Below are positions 21,188 to 32,184 of a DNA stretch of 64,000 bases, piece by piece (positions within the stretch are counted from its first letter, which is position 1; each line of letters begins with the position of its first letter). The DNA is from DASQDN01 sp963825845 (GTDB lineage Bacteria > Acidobacteriota > Terriglobia > Bryobacterales > Bryobacteraceae). The position numbers and the translations under genes were made by a program. The stretch lies in contig CAWGVL010000027.1 in the NCBI GenBank assembly GCA_963825845.1, positions 1-64,000 on the forward strand, written 5' to 3'. The notes beneath the pieces were generated by a model. The model worked only from the letters and a program-made list of their open reading frames with translations. It was not told the DNA's origin and searched no databases.

Positions 21188-22389
21188 ATGCAGTTTCGAG
21201 ATGCGCAGGCGCGGTCGGGCAATGCTCTGCTGATTCTTTTGACGGCTTCCCTCGCGATCAACTACCTGGATCGGGGAGCCTTGTCGGTGGCAGCGCCTCT
21301 GATCGTGCGCGATCTCAGCATCTCGCCGACCCAAATGGGTCTTCTCTTTTCCGCGTTTTTCTGGAGCTATTCTTCATTTCAACTTGTAGCCGGGTGGGCG
21401 GTGGACCGCTACCCGGTGAAGTGGGTTTACGCAGCCGGATTTCTTGTCTGGTCCCTGGCTACTGCCGCTGTGGGATTAGTGAACGGGTTGGGAGCGCTAC
21501 TGGTTGCGCGTCTCGCGCTGGGAGTGGGTGAAAGCGTGGCCTACCCTGCGGCGTCGAAGATCATTGTGCGCCATTTCCCGGAAGGACGACGAGGGTTGGC
21601 GAACGCTGTCGTGGATGCCGGAGCGAAGCTGGGACCGGGACTTAGTACGCTACTCGGCGGCCTGGCCGTGCAAAGCTTCGGTTGGCGCGCGATGTTTCTT
21701 GCTGCAGGTTCGGGAGCTTGGTTTGGCTCGTTCCCTGGATTCGCGTCGCGAAACTGGACACGCCTGAAATGAGAACAACGGGAACGGCCGGCCCGGGTTG
21801 GGGCGAGATGCTGCGATGCTCGAAAGTTTGGGGAACGTCAGTGGGCATGTTCTCGCTCGGCTACGTGAATTATTTCCTGCTTTCATGGCTGCCGAGCTAT
21901 CTCGTCTCAGAGCGGGGATTGTCGATGAGCAGTATGGCCGTTCTGGGTTCGATCCCGTTCCTGGCTATGGCTGCATCTTCGGTGGTGTGCGGATGGACGT
22001 CCGACCGATGGATCCGCGCCGGAAGCGATCCCGGTAAGGTGCGGAAACTCTATGCCGCGCGGTGGCCTTCTGCTTTGCGCCGCGGCGATATTGCCTGCGC
22101 CTCTGGTTACGACATCCGAAGCCTCGATCGTACTGATCACCGCGGCCTGCGTGTTCCTGGGAATGTTTACATCGAATGTTTGGGCGATCACCCAGACACT
22201 GGCCGGACCGATGGCCGCCGGCCGGTGGACCGGAATCCAGAATGCGATCGGCAACCTCGGTGGAGTCGTCTCGCCGCTCTGACAGGCTGGATTGTCTCGG
22301 AGACGGGCTCCTTTTCGCTTGCCTTTGCCACCGTCACGGGCGTGCTTCTTGTGGGAACCATTGTTTATCTAATCAGCTTGGGGAAATAA
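21188..22389 (+). CDS. MFS transporter, anion:cation symporter (hexuronate/sugar-acid) type (frameshifted)
   Basis: Twelve-helix secondary transporter of about 400 residues. The N-terminal half has LTASLAINYLDRGALSVAAP and LFSAFFWSYSSFQLVAGWAVDRY, matching the ACS family NYLDR signature and the loop 2-3 motif; RLALGVGESVAYPAASKI follows. Indels near 21740, 22050 and 22280 move the frame, with conserved parts GYVNYFLLSWLPSYLVSERG, FLGMFTSNVWAITQTLAGP and NAIGNLGGVVSPL in the three frames. ACS transporters import organic anions such as hexuronates, glucarate or phthalate. It leads an operon with an M20 peptidase and a class V aminotransferase, so an amidated or amino-acid-like substrate is possible. 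Confidence 0.82.
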
Positions 22390-22425
22390 ACCTATATATG
22401 GATCGCGCCTTCAGCAGCAAACGCG

Positions 22426-23578
22426 GTGGCATATGAAGATCGAACCAGCCGAGTGTTCGCTACGCTGGCCGACCTTGTTTCCATCAACAGCATCAATCCC
22501 GCGTACGAGCACGGGACGCCGAGGAGGGAGTCGCCACCTACTGTAGAGAGCTTTTTCCGGCAGCGCGGCGTGGAGACGTTCAGGCAGCAGGTGATGCCGG
22601 GTAGATCGAACGTCATCGCACGACTGCCTGGCCGCAATCCGGGAAAACGCGTGGTGATGGAAGCCCATATGGATACGGCGTCCATTACCGGCATGACGCA
22701 TCCCGCCATTCGAGCCCGTGGTGCGCGACGGCTTCTGTACGGCCGCGGGTCATGCGATACCAAAGGCGGGCTGGCGGCGATGATGCATGCCGTGGCGTGG
22801 CTGAAGGACAACTCCATTACGCCACCTTGTGAAGTATGGCTGGCTGCCGCTGTAGATGAGGAGTATGTGTTTCAAGGTGTGCTTGCGCTTTGCGACGGGT
22901 TGCAGGCTGACGCGGCTGTGGTGGCAGAGCCTACGGAATTCGCGCGGTCATCGCAAGCAAAGGTGTATTGCGCTGGAAGGTACGGACGAAGGGCAAAGCT
23001 GCGCATAGCTCCAAGCCGCACCTGGGTGTAAATGCGATCAGCCACATGGCGCGCATTATCGCTGAGCTTGATAAAGAAGCAGCGGAGCTGGCACAAACCG
23101 TTCATCCGCTCTTGGGCCCGGGCACGCTGAATGTGGGGGTCATTCGGGGAGGCGTTCAAGTGAACTTTGTCCCTGACGGGTGCGAGATTGAAATCGACCG
23201 GCGGCTGCTCCCCGGCGAAACTCCGCAGTCCGTGCTGGCGCATCACGAATCGATCCTCGACAGAGTTCGGCAGGAGTGTCCACTATTGGATGTTGAGAGT
23301 GATTCGCCGATGATTGCCGATCCTGCTCTTGAAACCGATGCGTCTGCTCAGGTGTCTCAAGTGGCCAAGCGCGTTCTCACAGACATGGGACTGAACGGCG
23401 AGCTTGCGGGTGTCCCTTATGGAAGCGATGCAAGTAAGCTGGCGCGCCACGGCGTCCCGAGCATCATCTTCGGGCCCGGCAGCATCGATCGTGCCCATGC
23501 CGCAATCGAGTAGTCGAGTGCGATCAAGTGGCGCAGGCTACCGAGTTCTACCGCGACTTTCTTTTGAGATTCGAATAG
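22426..23578 (+). CDS. M20-family metallopeptidase, ArgE/DapE-like (frameshifted)
   Basis: Zinc-dependent amidohydrolase (acetylornithine deacetylase / succinyl-diaminopimelate desuccinylase / carboxypeptidase group). MEAHMDTASITGM holds the first metal His/Asp, LYGRGSCDTKGGLAAMMH the bridging Asp, VDEEYVFQGV the catalytic Glu pair, and VVAEPTEF the next metal ligand. After an indel near 22980 come TKGKAAHSSKPHLGVNAI (dimerisation-domain His) and VPYGSDASKLARHGVPSIIFGPG. A last indel near 23513 restores a tail ending YRDFLLRFE at 23578. The start is uncertain: GTG 22426 is used, ATG 22398 is possible if another indel lies between. It follows the MFS gene by 36 bp. Confidence 0.85.
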
Positions 23579-23583
23579 GAACC

Positions 23584-24698
23584 ATGCTCCAGTCAATGAA
23601 AGATTTGTTTCCCCTTACTCGTGAAGTGTCATACCTCGACACGGCGGCCGAGGGCTTGCCGCCGCTTTCCAGCGAGACGGCGTTGATGGCTTACTGGCGT
23701 GAGAAGAGCCGAGGCACACCGGGGCGTGCATCGTCTGTTCGAGACACAGAGGAGACGGAACAGGCAGCGGCGAAACTGCTGGATACTTCCGCTGAGAATG
23801 TTGTGTTGCTCGCCAACTCGTCGGAAGCGCTGAACCTGCTCGCGAACTCGATCGACTGGCGGGCGGGAGACGAGGTACTCATCAGCGATCTCGAGTTTCC
23901 TTCGAACGTGTTGGTGTGGCTGCGTCTGAAGGAGATCGGGGTTCGCGTTAATGGTCATTCCGACAGAGGGCGGAGTGTTGCGGCTGGAGGACTGGACGTC
24001 GCGGCTGTCACCGCGCACGCGTATGGTGTCGGTCAGCCAGGTGAGCTATAAGACCGGCACGCAGATTGCCGTTCATGAGCGAGCTCGCGGAAGAAGCGCA
24101 CCGTGCCGGGGCGATTTTCTGCGTCGACGCCACACAGGCGTTGGGCAGGGTTCCTGTATCGGTCAAAGGTGTCGACTACCTCGTTGCCAGCAGTTACAAA
24201 TGGCTGCTGGGTACGCATGGTCTCGCTGTGGTCTACATGTCGCCTGAGATGCGCGAGCGGCGGCATCCGGGAACCGTAGGTTGGTATTCTGTGGAGTCTC
24301 TCTTTTACCCGGAACGGTTCGAGAGTTTCACGCCGAAGACGTTCTGCGGGGCAGTTGCAAGCAGGCATGCCGAACTTCCCCGGTATTTTCGCGCTGAAAG
24401 CGGGGATCGATTTTCTGCTGTCCGTCGGCGTCGAGCGGCTTGACCGCGAGTTGCGGCCGGTCGTGAAAGCGCTGCGGGACGGATTGCAGGAGATGGGGCT
24501 GGATCTACTGACACCTGCGCCGCCGGAGTTCGCGTCGGGTATCGTCTCTTTCCAATGCGATGAACCTGCCGAGATGGCAGCGCGGATGGCGAGCAGGGTG
24601 TGGTGGTGTGGGGAGGCGATGGGCGTATACGTGTTTCCGTTCACGTTTACAACGACCAGAACGATATCGACCGCTGTCTTCAAGTCATCCGCCAGTAG
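23584..24698 (+). CDS. Aminotransferase class V / cysteine-desulfurase-like PLP enzyme (frameshifted)
   Basis: PLP enzyme of fold type I, about 370 residues. ATG 23584 opens MLQSMKDLFPLTREVSYLD, then TAAEGLPPLS and ENVVLLANSSEALNLLANSI. Indels near 23960, 24060 and 24340 divide the rest. Conserved pieces are RTRMVSVSQVSYKTGTQ, FCVDATQALGRVPVSV and YLVASSYKWLLGTHGLAV, the last with the PLP-binding lysine in SxxKW. The stop is at 24698. No obvious desulfurase active-site Cys loop is visible, so a kynureninase- or isopenicillin-epimerase-like role fits equally. It starts 5 bp after the M20 gene, so the pair probably acts on one amino compound. Confidence 0.82.
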
Positions 24699-24718
24699 TC
24701 GGGACGGAGCGCAGGGGC

Positions 24719-26161
24719 CTAAGCGAGGATCTTCTTCGCGACTACGCCCGCAACGTCGGTTAGTCGGAATGGCCGTCCGCCGTACGGGAAAGTAAGCTGT
24801 TCGTGGTTCAGACCCATCAGGTGCAGCATCGTCGCATGCATGTCATGGATGTGCATCCGGTCTTCGACCGCGTAGTAGCCGAACTCGTCGGTTGCGCCGT
24901 AGACATAACCCTTCTTCACGCCGGCGCCCGCCATCCAGATCGTGTAGCCATAAGGGTTGTGGTCGCGGCCGTCTCCGGCTTCGGCGATCGGAGTGCGGCC
25001 GAATTCACCGCCCCAGATGACGAGAGTATCCTCGAGCAGACCGCGTGTCTTCAAGTCGTGAAGTAATGCCGCGATCGGCTGATCCACCTGCAGCGCCGTC
25101 CGGGTGTGCAGCCGGACGAGTTCGCTGTGCGCATCCCAGCCGACTTCATTGCCGGGACCGTACTCGTGGTTGATCTGGATGAAGCGCACATTGCGCTCCG
25201 CAAGACGTCGGGCCATCAGGCATTGCCATCCGAAATCCTTTGTCTCCGGCTCGTCGAGTCCGTAGAGCTTCTTCGTTGCTTCCGATTCCTTGGAGATGTC
25301 GAACGCCTCGGGCGCCTCGGTTTGCATACGGAACGCCAGCTCAAAGGTTTGAATCCGCGCGTCCAGATCCGACTCATTCCGCCAACGCGGCCGCACTGGC
25401 CCGATTCATCTTCTGGATCATGTCCAACTCGTAACGCTGCTGCTCGGGTGTGAGTTCTCAATTCTTTAAATGCTCGATCGGCTCCGTGATGTTCTCGAGC
25501 GGCATGCCGCCGAGACCGACCGCGGTGCCTTGGTACGCAGCGGCAGAAATCCTGAACTCCATTTCTTTGCTCCGCCGTGCGACAGGCCGCGGCTTCAGCG
25601 TAATATAGGCGGGCAGGTTCTGGTTTTCCGTCCAAGACCATAGATGACCCATGACCCCATGCTCGGGCGTGTGAAGGTGTTGGAACCTGTGTGTAATTGC
25701 AGCGTAGCGCCGCCGTGCGCCACGCTGTCTCCGACCATTGACCGGATGATGCACATCTCATCGACATGCTTCGCGACGTTCGGAAAGAGCTCGCTGACTT
25801 CGATGCCGCTTTGGCCGTGCCGCCCGAATTGCCACGGAGATTTAAGCAGGTTGCCAACGCTGTTCTCCGCGAACGTGAGCGGTCGCTTAAACGGCAGCGG
25901 CTTGCCATGGTCCGCGGTCAGTCGCGGCTTGGGATCGAATGTGTCCATGTGCGATGGACCACCGTGCATGAAGAGGAAAATGACTCGCTTCGCACGCGCG
26001 GGGAAATGAGAGGGTTTCGGCGCGAGCGGATTCGTCACTAAGGATGTAGTCGGGTTCGCCTGCGCAAGCACCGAAGCCAAGCCCATCAACCCAAACCCGC
26101 AGGCGGAGCGCTGCAAGAGATAGCGACGCGACGGCTTGATCGAAGAGTGCGGATCGTTCAT
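24719..26161 (-). CDS. DUF1501 (sulfatase-fold) exported protein (frameshifted)
   Basis: Alkaline-phosphatase/sulfatase-fold protein common in Planctomycetes and Acidobacteria. The twin-arginine leader SRRYLLQRSACGFGLMGLAS precedes VIFLFMHGGPSHMDTFDPKP, the DUF1501 entry motif. Then come VAKHVDEMCIIRSMVGDSVA, VGWDAHSEL, DTLVIWGGEFGRTPIAEAG and GRDHNPYGYTIWMAGAGV. Indels near 25600 and 25450 break the frame. Total about 480 residues. DUF1501 proteins almost always sit beside PSD1-type cytochrome proteins, as here, and are taken as partners in an uncharacterised extracytoplasmic process. It is the last gene of the minus-strand run from the fucosidase. Confidence 0.87.
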
Positions 26162-26170
26162 GCTTGTACC

Positions 26171-28979
26171 TCAGTGTAAATAGAGAAAGTCATTCGAGGC
26201 GATCAGTGTTCGGCAGAGACTTGACCACGCTAGGAGCCGACCGGCGTCATCGGAAGATTTGGCTGGAAAGCGTTCTAAATAGCCCAGGCTGTCCTCGAGT
26301 TCATCCTTGCTCGGCTCGCGTCCAAGCACCTTGTACCAGGCGCGGCTCACGCGAGCATCGTCGACAGTGTCGCTCTGCAACAGCAATTTCGCAAGCGATC
26401 GGGCTCGCTCGGCGACGAACTTGCTGTTCATCATGAACAGAGCCTGAGGGGCGACGTTGGTTTGAGCGCGAATCTCTGTGCTCGTCGTCCCATCGCCAAA
26501 GTCGAAAAGCGTCAGCAGAGTGGAAAGATTCGAGCGACGCAGCGGAAGATACACGGTTCGGCGCTTTGTGTTATCCGGGTGAAGGCTCTTGCGGCCATCG
26601 CTGAACTCATTGTCGGTGCCTACGCCACTTTGCAGCGTCCCGCCCATCGTAAGGTCGAGGCTGCCATCGAGCGACAGCAGCGAGTCGCGGATCTCTTCAA
26701 CGGTCATGCGGCGCATTCCAAAGCGCGAAAGCAGTCGATTGTCGGCATCTTTCTCGCTCTTCTCGGGAGTTATCTCGCTGCTCATCTGATAAGCGCTCGA
26801 GAGCATGATGAGCCGATGCATCTTCTTGACTGACCATCCTTGCGAGATGAATTCTCCGGCCAGCCAGTCGAGGAGATCGGGGTGAGTGGCACGTTCGCCC
26901 ACGATGCCGAAATTGTTGGCGGTGCGCACGATGCCCTCCCCGAAGTGTCCCTGCCAGATTCGGTTCACCATGACGCGAGCAGGCAATGGATTGCGAGGGC
27001 TCGCGAGCCACTCGGCCAGCTCGCGCCGGCCGCTTCCCTTTTCGATCGCAGGTTGTTGTTCTCCCGCCAGGACACGTGGGAACGCCTTAGGAACAAGATC
27101 GCCGTGAGACTCGGGGTTGCCGCGTAGGAAGACGTGCTGCTGCACGGGCTCGCCTTCGGACACCGCGCAAGCGAATGGTGGCTCAGGAGGAGCCGAATCC
27201 TTTATCTGCTTCAACTCGGCATTCAGCGCATCCCATTTCGTTCGGGCTTCTGGCAAGAACACCTTCTCAGGCTCTTTCTCAGGAAGAGTGAGCGGACCTT
27301 TCCCGCTGCCGACCTCCGTGAAGAACCTGTTGTCACCCGGCATGAACTTCGGCGGCGTTGGCGGCTGCTCGCCTCGGGCTTTGGCTTCGTCCGCCTTGAC
27401 CTTCCAGTCGTCCTGAGCCTTTTGGCGGTAAGCCGCCACGGAGATGAAGTCTTCCTGGTACCGCTTAGCGATTTGGTCGACTTCGGCCGGAGTAGCACGA
27501 TACCAATCTTCCAGGTGAACGCGGCGCTCTTTGGTAGGCTTCAGGTATTTTGTCCAGCGCTCCAGCACTGCCTGATCGAGCGAACGCTCTTTTGCGATGA
27601 CCGCAACATCGACGCCCGACTCGTAAGCCTTTCGAGCGGCGATCATGTAGTCCGCGATTCGAGGCGCGAGCGCATCGCGGCAGGCGTCGTCCTTCCGCGG
27701 CTGAGATGGCGCTGATTTCCTTCTGCTTCTCTTCGACCCTCTTGAGGTGAGCTTCGTAGCGTTCCGCAATGTCCTTTGGCGCGAGCGGCGCAAAGTAGAG
27801 TTGCGAAACGGTACCCTCTATTTTCGAAAGCTGTTTCGTGCTCGCAAAAATCGAAGCGAGCGAATAGTAGTCTTTCGTCGAGATCGGGTCGAACTTGTGG
27901 TCGTGACAGCGAGCGCAGGCGATACTCAGGCCCAGGAATGCCTTGCCTGTAACTTCGATCTGCTCGTCGATGATGTCGTAAAACATTTTCACTTTGTCCT
28001 GCTCCGCTACGAGCTTCGGACCAAGCGCCAGAAAGCCTGTTGCGACGATACCCTCGGTGTTGACGCTCTGGCCTGGCGGTGGCGGCAGGAGATCGCCGGC
28101 GATCTGTTCGCGGATGAAGCGGTCGAACGGCATGTCCTGATTGAAAGCGTTGATCACGTAATCGCGATAGCGCCAGGCGTGTGGATACCGATAATCTTCG
28201 TCGGCTCCTGTGGAATCCGCGTACCTCGCGACGTCCAGCCAGTGACGGCCCCAACGTTCACCATAGCGCGGGGACGCTAATAGCCGGTCGACCACCTTCG
28301 CGAATGCGTCGGGCGCATTATCCGAAAGAAAGGCTCGTATATCGTCCTCCGTCGGCGGCAGTCCCGTGAGATCGAATGTTGCACGGCGAAGTAGCACCCG
28401 CTTGTCAGCGGGTGGGGCTGGAGTTAACTGGGCTGATTCAAGCCGGGCAAGGACGAATCGATCGATAGGTGAGCGAATCCACGACTCCTCACGAACCGGC
28501 GGTGGACTGATCTGCTGAAGGGGGCGGAAGGACCAGAACTCGGTCTGTGCCCGGGTAAAACCCTTCTTCTTCGGCGCGGATGAGTTCGGCGCCTCCCTGG
28601 CTGTTGCGGGCCATGGCGCCCCCAGTTTCACCCACTCTCGTAAGACCGTGAGCTCGGCATCGCTCAGCTTGCCTGTAGGCGGCATCTTGGTGCGCTCGAG
28701 ATAGCTGACCACTTGGATCAATCGGCTCTTTTCGAGATCACCTGGTACGATGACGGGGCCGCTGTCGGCGCCTTTCTGTAGACCCGAGGCGGTTGTCAGG
28801 TCCAACCCGGCGGTGTGGGCTTTCGAGTTATGGCAACCGTGGCAGCGTTCAACAAAGATCGGTCTGATGTGCTTTTCGAAGTACTCGTCGTGCTCTGACG
28901 CTGCGGACTGACTGAACGCTTGGGAATTCAATCCCAAGAAAGTAATCGCTAACGGAACTCCAAGGCGCAGGCGTTTCAT
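26171..28979 (-). CDS. PSD1 / planctomycete-type cytochrome c, DUF1549 and DUF1553 protein (frameshifted)
   Basis: About 935 residues. ATG 28979 is preferred (MKRLRLGVPLAITFLG signal). VERCHGCHNSKAHTAGLDL is the CxxCH haem-c site of the cytochrome domain; TKMPPTGKLSDAELTVLREW supplies the distal Met. DUF1549 follows with WIRSPIDRFVLARLESAQLT and VVDRLLASPRYGERWGRHWL, and a second CxxCH-like ACARCHDHKFDPISTKDYY. One indel near 27690 precedes DUF1553: PLPARVMVNRIWQGHFGEGI, LSRFGMRRMTVEEIRDSLLS, ALFMMNSKFVAERARSLAKL. Periplasmic redox or carbohydrate-linked function is suspected for the family but not established. It lies 9 bp upstream of its usual partner DUF1501. Confidence 0.9.
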
Positions 28980-29097
28980 GGTCCGGAGGAACAACTTGTA
29001 TATAAGGGTATACCCTCGCGGCTCCGGACATCAGCACGGTTTTGACGTCCGAAAGCTCCCGATTCGCCGCTTACGATCACCGGGTTTGCTGAACTGA

Positions 29098-30141
29098 CTA
29101 CGGCTCCGTGAAGAGCGTGGTCAGGTCTCCAGACGCCGACTTTGCGATCCGCGCCTCATACGACACGTTCACAGTTGTCTTCGCCGGAATCCACGCGAAT
29201 GCCGGCACACCGAACAATGACCCGCGGCTGATCATCTCTCTCCGGGTCTCCGGAATGGGTGACACGCCGAACTCCATGCCGCGCGTCATTGTCTTGCCGT
29301 CCCATGGCGGCTGCCGGCGGCTATGGTTTTCCTCCCAGATGCCACACCACGGGAAGTCCTGTCTGCGCCATTGATAGCCAAAGAGGACACCGGACGTTGG
29401 CGAGTACGCCGCGAACGACGCGTGCTCCTGTTGCGGGTCCATCAGGTGGGTCGTAAACCCCGCCGAAGATTTGCGCTCCGGGTAGACTCGCAGGTCGACG
29501 GAGCCGCCATCGCGACCCGGCGCATGCGGCCACTCGAATTCAGCGCCCTTGGCGAACGAATCACCGAAATCGCCTTCAAAGGTCTTCGATTTTGTGGCGG
29601 TAAGGTGAAATCGAGTCTTGCCGTGCTCGAGGAAAGGCGGGCCGAGAGTCACGTGCTGCGTCCATGCGATCGGCCGGTCGAACGCGCTCACATTTTGTAC
29701 CGATTCGGAGATTCGGACGGTATTCGCCTGCAATTGGACTGTGCGCTTGATGGCTAACTGCGCGTGCTCCAGAATACCGCGCATGATCAGCACTTCGCCC
29801 GCGAACTCAGGTTGGTATCTCAAGACCGAAGCCTCGCCATGCACCGTGAGGCCCGCCGCTGCTTCCTCTTTCGACGGACCGCCAAAGATGTCGAGGCAGA
29901 GATTATGCCCCATAATCCCGGCGAGCAACTTCGCTTCAGCGTCATCCCCATATTGCGGGTGCGTTGCGCGATTGTACCTGGATGGTTCAATCGAGGGCCA
30001 AGGCGGAGTCCAAAGCGGGTTTACGCCGGACGCTTTGTGCAGGATCTCGGCGATATGTCCGCCTTCAACGGTCAACGTGACCCGTATGTCGCTGTTCTCC
30101 AGTTGAACGGCCCGGCGGCCCCTGTATTCGGTAATTCGCAT
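29098..30141 (-). CDS. Galactose-mutarotase-like (aldose 1-epimerase fold) protein
   Basis: 347 residues, intact, no signal peptide. MRITEYRGRRAVQLENSDIR and TVEGGHIAEILHKASGVNPL match the start of a galactose-mutarotase-like supersandwich, and later RPIAWTQHVTLGPPFLEHGK resembles the conserved mid-strand with the catalytic-type His. The usual epimerase His/Glu pair cannot be assigned with confidence. It sits 3 bp downstream of the fucosidase gene on the same strand, so it may convert the anomer of the released sugar or bind a sugar ligand. Confidence 0.65.
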   Translation of the reverse strand: MRITEYRGRRAVQLENSDIRVTLTVEGGHIAEILHKASGVNPLWTPPWPSIEPSRYNRATHPQYGDDAEAKLLAGIMGHNLCLDIFGGPSKEEAAAGLTVHGEASVLRYQPEFAGEVLIMRGILEHAQLAIKRTVQLQANTVRISESVQNVSAFDRPIAWTQHVTLGPPFLEHGKTRFHLTATKSKTFEGDFGDSFAKGAEFEWPHAPGRDGGSVDLRVYPERKSSAGFTTHLMDPQQEHASFAAYSPTSGVLFGYQWRRQDFPWCGIWEENHSRRQPPWDGKTMTRGMEFGVSPIPETRREMISRGSLFGVPAFAWIPAKTTVNVSYEARIAKSASGDLTTLFTEP

Positions 30142-30144
30142 TTC

Positions 30145-31740
30145 TTACTTCCCTGTCCTAAAGGTCATTTCCTGGCCATACGTCGTGATGAGCGGATGTT
30201 TCACCCGCGCGCGGAACTCATAAGGACGATCGGGCGTTAGCCCGGTGAGGTTATAGCTGAACTCGCCCGGTCTCGTTTGGACCACGACGGGAAGATCTGT
30301 CCAGGGCTCCGTCTTTTCAGACAGGTCCGTACCGCCCTTCTTCTCTCGATATTGAAAACCGACCTCCACCTGAGGCACATTCCCAAGCTGCGCCAGGCGC
30401 GCGTTCAGTGTTGCGCCGGTTTTCACGGAGGTTACCGATGTCGTGATGACTTCGGGCGGTGTCAGGCCAGGCTCTACGTTGGTGATCTTGAGAACTACCG
30501 GGTTGGGCCACCGTCGATCGGTGTACAACCTCTGCGCCCGGTACGCTGTCACATGAAGACCGTCGCCGTCCTGCTTCCAGGTCGTCTTCGGTGTGACTTC
30601 AGGCCGATACTCGACTAACTCATCCGATTGCCCGAGCACTGTGATCTTGGTTTGCGGAGTTGCCTTCACGGAACGCAACGTCACGGTCTTGGAATCGCCG
30701 AGCTTCCATGGATGCATCTTTGTGAGGAACGCATACACGGTATTAGCATCCTTGTGCTTCGTGAACCAAATGTTCTTCTCATTGGTAATTACCCAGGAGC
30801 GAACGTTCTTGATTGCTTCACCATTGACGAAGTTCCACAAGGCGATCTCGCGTAAACGCGATTCCTGTTCGATCGGGATTTCTCCATCGGGCTTCGGGCC
30901 GATATTGAGGAGTTGGTTACCGCCCTTTGCTCGTGTCTCAATGAGCGTTTCAATCAACTCCGTACCGGACTTGTATACCTCGTTGGTCGGCTTCCATGGC
31001 CACTCGGTCCCCATTGTCAGGTTGCCTTCCCACGCGCCTTTCAGCGGCACGCCGGGGATGTACTGCTCCGGAGTTTCCATGATTCCGCGAGTGATCACCA
31101 GTTTCGGTTGAAGTTGCCACGCGTAATCAGTAAGCTGCTCGGCGGGACCGTCAAAGAAGAAGTAGTCGATCGGTCCGTAGTTCGTCAGCAGCTCCTTCAA
31201 CTGGCGCTTCGTGTAGTCCATGAAATCAGGAATGTCCTGCGGATAGACTCCCTTTACGTGCCGATTGATCGTGATCCCTTTCTGATGGAGCCACCAGAAA
31301 TCGTCAGGGGAGAAGTAGAACCCGATCGCGATCCCATGCTTGCGAAATGCGTCCACAAGCTGACGTGTGAGATCTTTGCCGTAGGGCGTATGGCCGACAC
31401 TGAACGGCGTAGTTTCCGTGTTCCACATGCAGAAGCCCGCGTGATGCTTTGTCGTGAATACGACGTATTCGAAGCCTGCCAGCTTGGCTAGGGAGGCCCA
31501 CTTTTCGGGTTGGAACCGATCGGGGTTGAACTGGCCGGGAAGCACGTTAAAGAATCGATTGACATAGTCAGGTGAAGCGCCCGCCAGCGAGTGCGAGATA
31601 ACTCCCCCTAGCGGCGCGTCGACGGACCAGTGAATAAACAGACCGAACCCGCGGTCGCGGAATAACTCGACCGCGGCAGGATCATTCGTTTTTTGAGCCA
31701 GAGCTGCGGTAGCGAGCAGCGCGAGGATTAGCGTGCGCAT
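30145..31740 (-). CDS. Alpha-L-fucosidase, glycoside hydrolase family 29, with C-terminal beta domains
   Basis: 531 residues from ATG 31740, whose signal peptide (RTLILALLATAALAQ) implies export; a longer frame from 31776 lacks a sensible leader. GH29 landmarks: FRDRGFGLFIHWSVDAPLGG, KLAGFEYVVFTTKHHAGF, FYFSPDDFWW and GPIDYFFFDGPAEQL, where the Asp of FDG is the expected nucleophile, then GGNQLLNIGPKPDGEIP. The last 100 residues look like a fibronectin-III-type module (LNARLAQLGNVPQVEVGFQY, TGLTPDRPYEFRARVKHP). It removes terminal alpha-fucose from glycans in the periplasm or outside. Probably the first gene of the minus-strand operon with the mutarotase-like, PSD1 and DUF1501 genes. Confidence 0.88.
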   Translation of the reverse strand: MRTLILALLATAALAQKTNDPAAVELFRDRGFGLFIHWSVDAPLGGVISHSLAGASPDYVNRFFNVLPGQFNPDRFQPEKWASLAKLAGFEYVVFTTKHHAGFCMWNTETTPFSVGHTPYGKDLTRQLVDAFRKHGIAIGFYFSPDDFWWLHQKGITINRHVKGVYPQDIPDFMDYTKRQLKELLTNYGPIDYFFFDGPAEQLTDYAWQLQPKLVITRGIMETPEQYIPGVPLKGAWEGNLTMGTEWPWKPTNEVYKSGTELIETLIETRAKGGNQLLNIGPKPDGEIPIEQESRLREIALWNFVNGEAIKNVRSWVITNEKNIWFTKHKDANTVYAFLTKMHPWKLGDSKTVTLRSVKATPQTKITVLGQSDELVEYRPEVTPKTTWKQDGDGLHVTAYRAQRLYTDRRWPNPVVLKITNVEPGLTPPEVITTSVTSVKTGATLNARLAQLGNVPQVEVGFQYREKKGGTDLSEKTEPWTDLPVVVQTRPGEFSYNLTGLTPDRPYEFRARVKHPLITTYGQEMTFRTGK

Positions 31741-31792
31741 GCGTGTGTTCGAATCATATACGAAGACCGCGAACAACTCGAGGCAGGAGTGG

Positions 31793-31866
31793 TAGGAACG
31801 GGCAGATTCGAACTGCCGACCTGCCGCTTAGGAGGCGGCCGCTCTATCCATCTGAGCTACGTTCCC
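31793..31866 (-). tRNA. tRNA-Arg (anticodon CCT)
   Basis: The reverse complement folds into a full cloverleaf of 74 nt. The acceptor GGGAACG pairs with CGTTCCT (one G-U), the D arm is GCTC/GAGC, the anticodon stem GCCGC/GCGGC carries the loop CTCCTAA with anticodon CCT, and the T arm is GGCAG/CTGCC around TTCGAAT. The discriminator base is A and CCA is not encoded in the DNA. It reads the AGG arginine codon. No duplicated 3' end or integrase is nearby, so it does not look like an occupied attachment site. Confidence 0.95.
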
Positions 31867-31929
31867 ACGCAGATTCATTTTAACGTGTCGACTGGATCGG
31901 AGTGCTACGGGTAGAATCGGAGTAGAGTC

Positions 31930-32184
31930 GTGGTTAAAAAGTTTCTGCATTATGTCCTGCCGGGTGTGGTCAAGCCCATGCGCGTTCTTTGGAACGAGAT
32001 TATCGGGTTTGTTTTCCTGGCATTTGCGGTTTGGACCATTCCATCCGCGTACCGGCATATCCGCGACTTCAACGGCGACCCGGACAGTCTCTTCCGGTTG
32101 ATCCTGACTTCAGTGTTCTCGTTCATGATGATCTACTTCGGCGTCACTTCCTTCTTAAGGGCCCGAAGGATCTCTCGGTCATGA
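31930..32184 (+). CDS. Small membrane protein upstream of the mutase
   Basis: 84 residues from GTG 31930. Two hydrophobic segments (IIGFVFLAFAVWTIPSAY and LTSVFSFMMIYFGVTSFL) make a hairpin-type inner-membrane protein with a basic tail (RARRISRS). Family not recognised. Its TGA overlaps the ATG of the mutase gene (ATGA at 32181-32184), so translation is coupled. Confidence 0.65.
   Translation: MVKKFLHYVLPGVVKPMRVLWNEIIGFVFLAFAVWTIPSAYRHIRDFNGDPDSLFRLILTSVFSFMMIYFGVTSFLRARRISRS

Noticed and set aside
31793..31866. tRNA-Arg as an attachment site of a genomic island
   Set aside because: No integrase beside it and no direct repeat of the tRNA 3' end seen downstream.
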